From NCBI RefSeq assembly GCF_000374085.1, contig NZ_KB893549.1, positions 1 through 64,000 on the forward strand: a stretch of 64,000 bases of DNA, in the 5' to 3' direction. A model generated the notes under the pieces. It had not been told where the DNA came from and did not search any database. It saw only the letters and a program-made list of their open reading frames with translations. The position numbers and the translations under genes were made by a program. The stretch is from Spirosoma spitsbergense DSM 19989 (GTDB lineage Bacteria; Bacteroidota; Bacteroidia; Cytophagales; Spirosomataceae). Of this stretch, positions 1 to 7,487 are shown piece by piece; positions within the stretch are counted from its first letter, which is position 1; each line of letters opens with the position of its first letter.

Positions 1-252
1 CTCTTGAATGGAATTGAGTTTAAGGGAAGTCAGCACAAAAATGAGTCGTTCGGCGTGGGTAGGCAGGGGACTGTTTTGGTACAAGACAAAGCGTCTGTAG
101 CCCTCTCTGGGCTTGCCATCAAGGTAAAATCGTTGAAGATAGTCATCATGGGCCTCTTCAAAGAAGGGCAAGAGTGCATCAAACTGCTCGATGGTATAGC
201 CTGTCATAGCCAAAAAACGAGTGGGGTTGGTTCGCCATTGGGTCGATTTCAT
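1..252 (-). CDS. IS transposase, N-terminal 84 residues (cut by window start)
   Basis: Reading the minus strand from an ATG at 252 gives 84 open codons running off the window edge. The start MKSTQWRTNPTRFLAMTGYT, followed by IEQFDALLPFFEEAH and then HAERLIFVLT, is the N-terminal helix-turn-helix region typical of small DDE transposases common in Bacteroidota. The catalytic DDE part would lie left of the window. The upstream (right) side of the gene is only about 50 bp from the broken lyase gene, as expected for an IS with a short 5' end. The family is recognised from memory of similar proteins, so the IS group is not assigned. Confidence 0.7.
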   Translation of the reverse strand, partial: MKSTQWRTNPTRFLAMTGYTIEQFDALLPFFEEAHDDYLQRFYLDGKPREGYRRFVLYQNSPLPTHAERLIFVLTSLKLNSIQE

Positions 253-303
253 CAGGCAAAGGTCGCGTGTGTAGATAAACAATCAAATTGACTTAATCTC
301 TAG
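1..303. mobile_element. Insertion sequence, partial (right end)
   Basis: The segment from the window start to about position 300 carries the 5' part of a transposase gene on the minus strand. It abuts a gene fragment (304-588) that has lost everything upstream, so an IS end must lie close to 292-303. I cannot define the terminal inverted repeat because the other end is outside the window. The exact junction and the target duplication are therefore unknown. Confidence 0.65.
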
Positions 304-588
304 TACACCGACCTGCTGAACCGAATAGCGGCTGCGCTCGATTTTCCCTGCGACCTGACCGTCGAGTTTATCAGTCACCGGTTCACGCCCGGTAGCAAAT
401 CCGTTCTGGAAACGTGGTATCCAAACACGAGTCTCGACATGGACGAACAGAGCCGGGCCGCGAAGCGAAATAAGTTTGGGGGCACGAAATATGTTTACCG
501 GCCCGATGAGATGAAGGCCCTACGTTCCTTCTTCTATACAGAATGGCAGCACCGGTTTCCTGATGCTCCCATTCTGTACTGGACTTAG
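304..588 (+). pseudogene. Spore photoproduct lyase-like protein, C-terminal fragment
   Basis: An open frame of 94 codons ends at TAG 586-588 with no start of its own; an in-frame TAG sits at 301-303, at the IS junction. The translation contains EFISHRFTPGSK, ETWYPNTSLDMDEQ, KFGGTKYVY and the terminal PDAPILYWT. This is the characteristic C-terminal region of the radical-SAM SplB family, which repairs the UV-induced spore photoproduct in DNA (family knowledge). The radical-SAM CxxxCxxC part is missing here and may survive on the far side of the IS. Non-spore-forming Bacteroidota do carry SplB-like genes. The reading frame itself is undamaged, so the disruption is probably recent. Confidence 0.75.
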
Positions 589-662
589 CCTTTTATGATG
601 CCGGTAAACCAGTAAAAAACAATCGCCTGATAACAAGCCCTACCCTTTTCAGTTAACTTCCT

Positions 663-1871
663 ATGCAAGCCCCAACCATGACCCCGCCCCGAAATAAGGT
701 AGATTCGTTCGAGTCGCCGGATTTCTATTGTATCGACGATTTGCTCACGGCCGAACACAAACTGGTTCGTTCGGCGGTACGCGATTTTGTAAAACGGGAG
801 ATTACTCCCATTGTGGAAGAGTACGCCCAGCGTGCTGAGTTCCCGAAGCAACTGGTCAAAAAGTTCGGTAAGATCGGTGCCTTCGGCGCTACCATCCCCA
901 CGGAATACGGCGGTGGCGGACTCGACCAGATTTCCTACGGCCTGATGACCCAGGAAATTGAGCGGGGCGATTCGGGTATGCGGTCGTGTGTATCGGTGCA
1001 GAACTCACTGGTGATGCACCCTATCCATGCGTTTGGCTCCGACGAACAGAAACAGAAATTCCTGCCCCGACTAGCCACGGGAGACCTCATTGGGTGTTTT
1101 GGCCTGACCGAGCCTAACCACGGGTCGGACCCCGGCAGTATGGAAACTAACTTCATCGAACGGAGCGATTACTACCTGCTGAACGGGTCGAAAATCTGGA
1201 TTACCAACGCTAACATTGCCGATATCGGTATCGTCTGGGCCAGAAGCGATCAGGGCAAAATAAGGGGGTTGATTCTGGAACGGGGGATGGAGGGCTTCAC
1301 CACCGCCGAGATAAAAAACAAATGGTCGCTGCGGGCCAGTACCACCGGCGAAATGGTTTTTCAGGATGTACAGGTGCCCAAAGCAAATATGCTACCCAAC
1401 GCGTTCGGGCTGAAAAGTGCCTTGAAGTGCCTGGAGCAGGCTCGTTACGGCATTAGCTGGGGAGCTGTAGGCGCGGCAATGGAATGCTACGAAGTGGCCC
1501 GCCGGTATTCGCTCGAACGCATTCAGTTCAATAAACCCATTGCCAGTTTTCAGTTGGTACAGAAAAAACTGGCCGAAATGCTGACCGAGATTACCAAGGC
1601 CCAACTGCTCTGCTGGCGGCTGGGAACCCTGATGAATGAGGGCCGGGCCACCAACGCGCAAATTTCACTCGCCAAACGAAACAACGTAGAAATAGCCCTG
1701 AACGTGGCCCGCGATGCCCGCCAGATTCTGGGCGCTATGGGTATCTCCGGCGAATACCCGATTATGCGCCATCTGATGAACCTCGAATCGGTGAGTACCT
1801 ACGAGGGAACGCACGACATTCAACTGCTGATTCTGGGTGCCGACATTACCGGTATTCCGGCGTTTAAGTGA
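663..1871 (+). CDS. gcdH: Acyl-CoA dehydrogenase, glutaryl-CoA dehydrogenase type
   Basis: A 402-residue flavoprotein of the usual acyl-CoA dehydrogenase length. It oxidises an acyl-CoA (probably glutaryl-CoA, lysine/tryptophan breakdown) and passes electrons to ETF in the cytoplasm. Visible motifs are GCFGLTEPNHGSDPGSM near residues 146-160 (FAD/substrate region), KIWITNA just after it, and STYEGTHDIQ near residue 380, which holds the catalytic glutamate of this clade. The EYGGGGLDQISYGL and RSCVSVQ segments match glutaryl-CoA dehydrogenases better than short-chain enzymes. ATG at 663 is used; a second ATG at 678 is possible. It stands alone, 74 bp after the broken lyase fragment. Substrate specificity is inferred. 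Confidence 0.85.
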   Translation: MQAPTMTPPRNKVDSFESPDFYCIDDLLTAEHKLVRSAVRDFVKREITPIVEEYAQRAEFPKQLVKKFGKIGAFGATIPTEYGGGGLDQISYGLMTQEIERGDSGMRSCVSVQNSLVMHPIHAFGSDEQKQKFLPRLATGDLIGCFGLTEPNHGSDPGSMETNFIERSDYYLLNGSKIWITNANIADIGIVWARSDQGKIRGLILERGMEGFTTAEIKNKWSLRASTTGEMVFQDVQVPKANMLPNAFGLKSALKCLEQARYGISWGAVGAAMECYEVARRYSLERIQFNKPIASFQLVQKKLAEMLTEITKAQLLCWRLGTLMNEGRATNAQISLAKRNNVEIALNVARDARQILGAMGISGEYPIMRHLMNLESVSTYEGTHDIQLLILGADITGIPAFK

Positions 1872-1990
1872 ACAAATACGGCGTTAGTGATAAAAAATAA
1901 CTTCAGGATTGCGTTCATGCCATGTCTGTTTGTGTAACCACCGTATGAAGGAACGCAAAAATTCTTTAGTTCACGTAACCTCCTTTACCC

Positions 1991-2401
1991 ATGAAAACAA
2001 ACTCAACCATATGGTTCACTGGAATCGCTGCGCTAAGCATCCTGAGTTGTCAGCCAAAATCAGACGTTACGCCTATCGTTGACCCACGCGACGCACGTGT
2101 TGGCTTGTATGCTTGTAACGTAAAGGTTGGAAACTTCCAGACGAAAGAGGTTTTTTCGTCCTATCAGGATACCGTAGAAGTAAGTAAACAGGGAGATACT
2201 GAGTTGTTGATTACCAGTCGGAAAAAGGTGCCATTGCCCAATCTTAAATCGATGGACGCTATTGGCCGCCAGTACGCTGGATTAGCCACCATTCTGGTTT
2301 TTAACCAGGGACAAACTGCTCTAACGGATGGCGGTGAGTTGGTTATGACCAGTGGTCCTGATGTCCGGTTCTACGAGTACAAAGGAAATAAGCTGAAGTG
2401 A
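1991..2401 (+). CDS. Hypothetical lipoprotein
   Basis: 136 residues beginning with a lysine-containing n-region, a hydrophobic stretch and LSILSCQP, a lipobox with the acylated cysteine near residue 20. It is predicted to be exported and lipid-anchored. The remainder is rich in beta-type sequence (QDTVEVSKQGDTELLITSR, GGELVMTSGPDVRFYEYKG), suggesting a small beta-sheet domain. I do not recognise the family. It converges on the WYL regulator gene. A weak 8-bp inverted repeat (1909-1916 with 1951-1958) lies in the 120 bp upstream. No partner suggests a role. Confidence 0.7.
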   Translation: MKTNSTIWFTGIAALSILSCQPKSDVTPIVDPRDARVGLYACNVKVGNFQTKEVFSSYQDTVEVSKQGDTELLITSRKKVPLPNLKSMDAIGRQYAGLATILVFNQGQTALTDGGELVMTSGPDVRFYEYKGNKLK

Positions 2402-2588
2402 CTCCGTTAACTGTATTTGCAATTACAGGAAGTTGACGCGTTACTTTTTGCTGGTCCGGCGCATACCAAAAACGGGCTTCAACCTGATTAGTCGAACCGG
2501 GTTCCAGTCTTTGCCATTGGTAGCGGAGGTAAGATCGCCCCGCGTAACGGACAGCCTCGTTCATCCGGCTATTGAGGTCAGGCAGAAG

Positions 2589-3548
2589 TCAACTGCTTAC
2601 TTTTTCGGCGTAATGGTCCCGCAGTGCTTCTACCAGTGTTTGCATTCGACTTTGCAGGGATTCAGGTTCCTCAATCGTAACCTCTTTGCCGAACATGAGC
2701 AACCAGCGGGCTATGCCCTCTACCCAGGGAGTCTGGAACCGCATCCGAATCCGGTCGCCCAAATCCTCTTCATCCTGAAAGCCAAAACTGTACTTCTGCT
2801 CCTGTAAGTGACGCACCACCGATTTCTGAAAAACAAGCACGACGTCGGTAACGGGCATATCGTTTCTACCAACCCGGTCGAGGTATTCCTGCAAAGAGAG
2901 CCGGTCTCGGCGCGAAAACGATTGTTTGGTATCGGTGAGCTGGCGAATGCGGTCAACCCGGAAATCGCGGTAGTCCTGACGGGTACGGCAGTAGCCAATC
3001 AGATGCCAGGCCATGTGGGTATGATAAAGTCCCACGGGTTCTACCTCGCGCTGGGTTTCGGTATCGTTATAGTGCGAATGATAATGAATCGCCAGTACAT
3101 GACGGCGGGCAATGGCATGTTGCAGCGAATTGAGCAAACCCGTAGCGTGAGGCTTTCGATAGGGTGGTTTGGCCACGTTGATGTGCGCATCCAAATCGTC
3201 CAGATGCTCCTGGTCGGGGCGTTTCAGTACTGATTTTATCTTGAATAGGGCGGACTCAAATTCGGTTTGCACGGACTCATCTGTCCACTTCTCAATCAGT
3301 TTACCCCCCATCATCAAGGCGCTGGCTTCGGCATTGGTGAACATAACGGGCGGTAGATGGTAATCGGTGAGAAAGTAGCCAACGCCCGCTTCAGCACCGA
3401 TAGGAACGCCCGCTTCCTCCAGCGAACGGACATCGCGGTACACGGTTCGCAGACTAATGCCGAATCGGCTGGCCAGTTCCTGCGCACGAACAACCCGCCT
3501 GGTTTGCAGATGAATCAGAATGGCGGTCAGGCGGTCGAGACGGTTCAT
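2589..3548 (-). CDS. WYL-domain transcriptional regulator (YafY type)
   Basis: 319 residues. The N-terminus MNRLDRLTAILIHLQTRRVV, then AQELASRFGISLRTVYRDVRSLEEAGVPI (about residues 22-50), is a DeoR-type winged helix-turn-helix. Residues about 140-230 (AIARRHVLAIHYHSH, VEPVGLYHTHMAWHLIGYCRTRQDYRDFRVDRI) form the WYL ligand-sensing domain, followed by the WCX-type C-terminus. Proteins of this architecture bind DNA and respond to nucleic-acid or small-molecule ligands (family knowledge). The gene is divergent from the acetyltransferase gene at 3647 across about 100 bp, so its operator could sit there. The target is unknown. The frame stays open for about 80 codons after the TGA stop, which I regard as chance. 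Confidence 0.88.
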   Translation of the reverse strand: MNRLDRLTAILIHLQTRRVVRAQELASRFGISLRTVYRDVRSLEEAGVPIGAEAGVGYFLTDYHLPPVMFTNAEASALMMGGKLIEKWTDESVQTEFESALFKIKSVLKRPDQEHLDDLDAHINVAKPPYRKPHATGLLNSLQHAIARRHVLAIHYHSHYNDTETQREVEPVGLYHTHMAWHLIGYCRTRQDYRDFRVDRIRQLTDTKQSFSRRDRLSLQEYLDRVGRNDMPVTDVVLVFQKSVVRHLQEQKYSFGFQDEEDLGDRIRMRFQTPWVEGIARWLLMFGKEVTIEEPESLQSRMQTLVEALRDHYAEKVSS

Positions 3549-3646
3549 GGGTGAAACGGGGAAGAAGTCCAGCGCAAATTAACGCAGTTCATTTGAACAA
3601 GTAGGCCTTTTTTGGTGTAAAGGGAGTAACAAATGCCTTAAAGTAC

Positions 3647-3952
3647 ATGAACACAACGCCCGTTAAAAACAACGCCCACCGGCACCGCTTCGAACTGGAT
3701 ACGGATGGTAAATTATCTGTTGTTGATTATCAGAATGTTGACGACGAAACGCTCGCGCTGGTACATACTGAAGTAGACGAAAGTCTGGAAGGGCAGGGTG
3801 TTGGCTCTCATCTGGTTGAAGGTGTTTTGCAGTATGTGGAGCAGAACAACCTGAAAATAGTGGCGGTCTGCCCATTTATTTCGGCCTACCTCAAACGCCA
3901 TCCCGATTGGAATCGGGTCGTATCTACGGCTTATACCACTACGGGGTTTTAA
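3647..3952 (+). CDS. Small GNAT-like N-acetyltransferase (Acetyltransf_CG type)
   Basis: 101 residues, the normal size for the one-domain YjdJ-like acetyltransferases. The acetyl-CoA site is seen as VDESLEGQGVGSHLVEGVLQ (about residues 45-64; Q/GxGxG/A type motif), preceded by the beta-strand pair around KLSVVDYQNVDDETLALVHTEV. The C-terminal CPFISAYLKRHPDW is typical of the family. The substrate is unknown. It ends 14 bp inside the 3' end of the converging barrel gene. Confidence 0.82.
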   Translation: MNTTPVKNNAHRHRFELDTDGKLSVVDYQNVDDETLALVHTEVDESLEGQGVGSHLVEGVLQYVEQNNLKIVAVCPFISAYLKRHPDWNRVVSTAYTTTGF

Positions 3953-4658
3953 GCGATTTTGCCTCGTGTGGCTGGGGAGGGCGCAAGGGAGAAATGCGAT
4001 CTTTTTTCCTGACCCACCGCCAGATATCCGTTACCAGAGCCGGATAAATCGTTACGCCAATGCTGTAATAACTGCCATTGAAATTCTGGTCGATAGCCGT
4101 TTGGAAGACTGATACGCGGTAGCCTAGCTGAGCACTCAGACCGACCCAGCGGGTCGCTTTCCACTGGCCGTAGGCACCCGCCTGAACGGGCACGAAGAAA
4201 TCCCGACGGCTTCGGTCGATGGGCGTATTCTGGCTCAGATTGAGGGGTAATGCGTATGCCACTCCTCCGCCAACCTCCACCGGTAGGCTAACCATCCACC
4301 GCTTGTTGTTCGTCATGTTCCACCAGTAAAGCAGACTCACATACCACATATCCGTTCGGGTGTAATACCCCAGATTGATGCGTTGGGCAGCATCACGTCG
4401 CCAGTCAATCAGCCGGAGGTAGGTGGCATAGTTAATCCAGTAATAGCCCAGCGTCAGTTGGTGTCGCTTTGGGCCGTACTCAATGCCCGCATTAACGCCC
4501 CAGACGTTAACATGCTGACGCTCAAGAAATGAATCCCGAAAGTCGAGGTTGAAGGCTGGCTTTAGCCCGAAGAGTACTGACCGGTTAGTATCCGAAGGGG
4601 CAACCGAGTCGGGCCGGGCCATCAGGAGCGAAAAAAAGAGTAGGTAAGCCGAGAGCAT
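3939..4658 (-). CDS. Putative outer-membrane beta-barrel protein
   Basis: 239 residues from ATG at 4658. The frame is open upstream to 4814, but that part encodes the tail of a response regulator, so I place the start at MLSAYLLFFSLLMARPDS, which reads as a signal peptide. The rest is made of alternating aromatic/polar strands (RHQLTLGYYWINYATYLRL, WYVSLLYWWNMTNNKRWMV, YYSIGVTIYPALVTDIW), as in small outer-membrane barrels of Bacteroidota. I recognise no specific family. It may originally have been part of the neighbouring metal/efflux locus. The highly charged C-terminus (RKKDRISPLRPP) suggests a short tail after the last strand. Confidence 0.6.
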   Translation of the reverse strand: MLSAYLLFFSLLMARPDSVAPSDTNRSVLFGLKPAFNLDFRDSFLERQHVNVWGVNAGIEYGPKRHQLTLGYYWINYATYLRLIDWRRDAAQRINLGYYTRTDMWYVSLLYWWNMTNNKRWMVSLPVEVGGGVAYALPLNLSQNTPIDRSRRDFFVPVQAGAYGQWKATRWVGLSAQLGYRVSVFQTAIDQNFNGSYYSIGVTIYPALVTDIWRWVRKKDRISPLRPPQPHEAKSLKTP

Positions 4659-4721
4659 AATGCCCTGAAAACCCGAAAAAGCAGCTGTTGGTTTACGGAT
4701 GCATACCCATTGCGTTCCTGC

Positions 4722-4957
4722 ATCGGCTTTAAGGAAATAGCCTGCACCCCTAGCCGTATGAATCAGTTTATGGTCAAAACCCCAGTCTGTTTTCTTCCGT
4801 AAAAGTTGACGCACACTGCCTCTTTGCTGGTATTGCAGGCCGTATGGCTATCCCATACTTTTTTAAGAATCTGTGTTTTCGTCACGGTTCGCCCCACACT
4901 GTCGGGTAGAAAAGAGAGTAATTGGAACCCACAGGCTGTCAGGTTGATGCGTTTACT
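4722..4957 (-). pseudogene. OmpR-family response regulator, degraded C-terminal domain
   Basis: On the minus strand one frame gives KRINLTACGFQLLSFL, then GRTVTKTQILKKVWDSH and SKEAVCVNF. The next frame gives LRKKTDWGFDHKLIHTARGAGYFLKAD. Together they spell the winged-helix DNA-binding domain of a CusR/OmpR-type regulator, broken at a run of T bases where one base appears lost (AACTTTTACGG where AAC-TTT-TTA-CGG is expected). A stop codon lies just upstream of KRINL and no receiver domain is present. The remnant is divergent from the TolC-type gene at 5137, where metal-efflux regulators normally sit. Its second half is fused in frame to the barrel gene, which misleads ORF callers. Confidence 0.8.
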
Positions 4958-5136
4958 GGCTCAGCAGGTAACTTTTTCGGCAATATTCTGTTCGAGATTA
5001 CCAACCCTACCCTGCATCCTTCGGTATTTACTTTGTCTTTTAAGGAATAATTAATAACTCTTTAATAGTGGATTAACCGCACGTCCGCTACTTGCATCCG
5101 AATCGGCTGAGTTTCCGTTTTTCGTGAATACACCTT

Positions 5137-6459
5137 ATGTCTTATTTTCGTTTTATTCCTTTTTGTAGCGTTGTATTGATTAGGCTGCTGATAGGCTCGC
5201 CCTCATCCGCTCAGGTAATACCTGCAACGGCCGTTGTCGATACCGTTCGCCAAAGTTTACCGCAGCTGGAACAGCAGTTTCTGGACCGTAACTTTCAGTT
5301 GCTGGCCCAGCGGTATCAAATCGACATTGCCGATGCTGCCATTACGCAGGCGGGTTTGCGGCCCAATCCAAATCTTTGGTTTCAGGGAAACCTCTATAAC
5401 CCACAAACCCACAAGTTGTTGCAATATGGGCGACCGTCTCAGGCCGATTTGGATGCGGGCGTTTACAATAGTGGCTATTACGCGGTACAACTGCAACAGG
5501 TGATTTTGCTGGCTGGCAAACGGAGTAAACTGGTTGCGCTGGCAGAAAGTAACCGGTCACTTACCCGGCTCGCCTTCCGCGATATTATGCGGACGCTGCA
5601 CTATCAGCTTTATACCACGTATGCCAATTTGTATTACGACATGCAGGTGCTACGACTGTTTACTGACGAACTGGGCCGGCAACGGCAACTCCTCGAATCG
5701 TACCGGGTTGCTTTGAGGGCGGGCGGGGTAGCTCCTTACGAAGTAACCCGGCTCGAAGTGGCGCTGCGCGACTTACAGGCTAATATTGCGAACTATCGAA
5801 CGCAAATTGCGGATGAACAGGCCACGTTGCGGGTACTGTTGCGGCAACCGGCCAACCAGTTTATCCTGCCAACTGAATTGCCTGCGCTGGCAAATACAGC
5901 GCCCCCACTGGCTACGGCACTGGATTCTGCCCTGACCAACCGGCCCGATATCAGCCTGTCGCAGGAGCAGATTAACAACGCGCAACGCAGTCTGACTCTG
6001 GAAAAAGCCAGAGCTACCCCCGACCTGACAACGGGGATTTTGTTCGAGAAATACGGGAATGCCTACAACAACTTTACTGGTTTGCAATTGTCGATGGATT
6101 TGCCGGTGCGCAATCGGAACCAGGGTGCTATCCGCTCGGCAGAAACGACGCTGAAGAGTGTAACGGGGGGGCTGGAAAACCAGCAGACGGTTGTGCAAAG
6201 TGAGGTGTTGAATACGTATGATAAACTAAACACCTATTACGAACAGTTGAACGGGCGGCCCGATGGCTATCTCGACCGGATTCAGACTATTTCCATTGAA
6301 GCCACCAAAGCCTATAATGCCCGTGCGATTAGCCTGCTGGATTATCTGGACAAAATCCGGACCTACCAACAGGCTCAGCTAAACCGTATTAACCTGCTCA
6401 ATAACCTCTTCAATACCCAGCAATTGCTTAATTACACAACCAACACACGATTCTTTTGA
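5137..6459 (+). CDS. TolC-family outer-membrane efflux channel (CusC-like)
   Basis: 440 residues with an N-terminal signal peptide (hydrophobic up to about SSAQ, residue 26). The long amphipathic helices are typical of the family: AITQAGLRPNPNLWFQGN, LYTTYANLYYDMQVLRLFTDELGRQ, RLEVALRDLQANIANYRTQIADEQ, and the duplicated C-terminal half with RATPDLTTGILFEKYG. Such proteins form trimeric exit ducts for RND or ABC efflux pumps. The inner-membrane pump and periplasmic adaptor expected downstream are absent. Upstream lies only the wrecked response regulator, so this looks like the surviving member of a metal or drug efflux operon. It may now serve a pump encoded elsewhere. Confidence 0.85.
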   Translation: MSYFRFIPFCSVVLIRLLIGSPSSAQVIPATAVVDTVRQSLPQLEQQFLDRNFQLLAQRYQIDIADAAITQAGLRPNPNLWFQGNLYNPQTHKLLQYGRPSQADLDAGVYNSGYYAVQLQQVILLAGKRSKLVALAESNRSLTRLAFRDIMRTLHYQLYTTYANLYYDMQVLRLFTDELGRQRQLLESYRVALRAGGVAPYEVTRLEVALRDLQANIANYRTQIADEQATLRVLLRQPANQFILPTELPALANTAPPLATALDSALTNRPDISLSQEQINNAQRSLTLEKARATPDLTTGILFEKYGNAYNNFTGLQLSMDLPVRNRNQGAIRSAETTLKSVTGGLENQQTVVQSEVLNTYDKLNTYYEQLNGRPDGYLDRIQTISIEATKAYNARAISLLDYLDKIRTYQQAQLNRINLLNNLFNTQQLLNYTTNTRFF

Positions 6460-6494
6460 GGCAGGTCTAAGTGCCTTGTAACAGGACCTCAGAC

Positions 6495-7361
6495 CTATTT
6501 GCTATTGGTGTTTCTAAGTTGTTTTGTCGTTTTTCGGGAGCCATCATGACTCCAGCCCGGAGGGCCGAACAGATAACCCAAAGCCACCCGCCACGAACCT
6601 GCCCGGCGCATGTCCTGCCCAATGGCCACCCACTCATGAAACGCAATGCGAACGGGATTGTGGGAGTTTATATTGGTGGTCAGGCCGTACGTTGGTCGGT
6701 GTCTTTCGGGCTCAAACGTACCGAACATACGGTCCCAGATGATGAGTACGCCCGCGTGGTTTTTATCCAGATAAGCCAAATCTGACCCGTGATGCACCCG
6801 GTGGTGGGAGGGGGTGTTGAAAATAAACTCAATGGGCGCCGGAAACCGGTTGATGTGTTCGGTATGAATCCAGAACTGGTATAGTAAACTAATGGCCTGC
6901 ATGGTCATGATGGCCACTGGCGAAAAGCCAACCAGGGGTAGCCAGATCCAGAAGATGAACGCCCCCGACAGGTTGCCCGTCCAGGTCTGCCGCAGGGCCG
7001 TGCCGAGGTTATATTTCATGGACGAATGATGGACTACGTGCGAGGCCCAGAAGTAGCGGCTGCTGTGGCTGATTCGGTGAAACCAGTAGTAGCTGAAATC
7101 GTCTACGAAGAATAGAATAATCCACGCCCACCACTGCGTCATATCGACCGTAAAAAACCGAAACTGATACACGAGCGTATACGCACCGAATACGATCGCC
7201 TTCCCCACAAAGCCAACGATCACATTCCCAATTCCCATTGCCAGGCTACCGGCTGTGTCTTTAGCATCATAATAGTCCTTCTGCTGCCGGGCCGTTACGA
7301 TTACCTCGGCAACCAGCAGGATAATAAAGCCCGGAATAGCATACTGAATCAGATCCTTCAT
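6495..7361 (-). CDS. Sterol desaturase / fatty acid hydroxylase family membrane protein
   Basis: 288 residues from ATG at 7361 (MKDLIQYAIPGFIILLVAEV); 12 further codons are open upstream, but this start directly precedes the first membrane helix. Three histidine clusters of the di-iron membrane hydroxylase superfamily are visible: HRISH near residue 95, HVVHHSS near 105 and HRVHHG near 190. An extra HTEH lies between them. Four to five hydrophobic segments flank them. Members introduce a hydroxyl group or double bond into sterols, carotenoids or fatty acids using di-iron and O2. The substrate cannot be told from the sequence. It converges with the TolC gene. Confidence 0.87.
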   Translation of the reverse strand: MKDLIQYAIPGFIILLVAEVIVTARQQKDYYDAKDTAGSLAMGIGNVIVGFVGKAIVFGAYTLVYQFRFFTVDMTQWWAWIILFFVDDFSYYWFHRISHSSRYFWASHVVHHSSMKYNLGTALRQTWTGNLSGAFIFWIWLPLVGFSPVAIMTMQAISLLYQFWIHTEHINRFPAPIEFIFNTPSHHRVHHGSDLAYLDKNHAGVLIIWDRMFGTFEPERHRPTYGLTTNINSHNPVRIAFHEWVAIGQDMRRAGSWRVALGYLFGPPGWSHDGSRKTTKQLRNTNSK

Positions 7362-7437
7362 GTTTTTTCTGACTTTCAGGCAATTTAACGACTCCATTAT
7401 TGATAATCAAGGCGACTATTTTGTGTCGTAAACAAAA

Positions 7438-7467
7438 CGGGGTGCCATTCAACTGAATGGCACCCCG
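7438..7467 (-). terminator. Rho-independent terminator of rho
   Basis: A 13-bp perfect stem (7438-7450 with 7455-7467, sequence CGGGGTGCCATTC) closes a 4-base AACT loop. On the minus strand it is followed by TTTTGTTTA. It lies 20 bp past the rho stop codon, so it should end the rho transcript. It is notable that the gene for termination factor Rho ends in a very strong intrinsic terminator. Confidence 0.85.
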
Positions 7468-7487
7468 TTGTTTTATAGAGGGATTTT

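Noticed and set aside
2343-2564. 73-codon minus-strand ORF in frame behind the stop of the WYL regulator
   Set aside because: It looks faintly protein-like, but it overlaps the 3' end of the convergent lipoprotein gene, has no match I know and no ribosome-binding site; chance open frame is likelier.
3939-4814. 291-residue version of the barrel protein
   Set aside because: Its first 31 codons are the tail of a response regulator; a signal peptide begins at the internal Met (4658).
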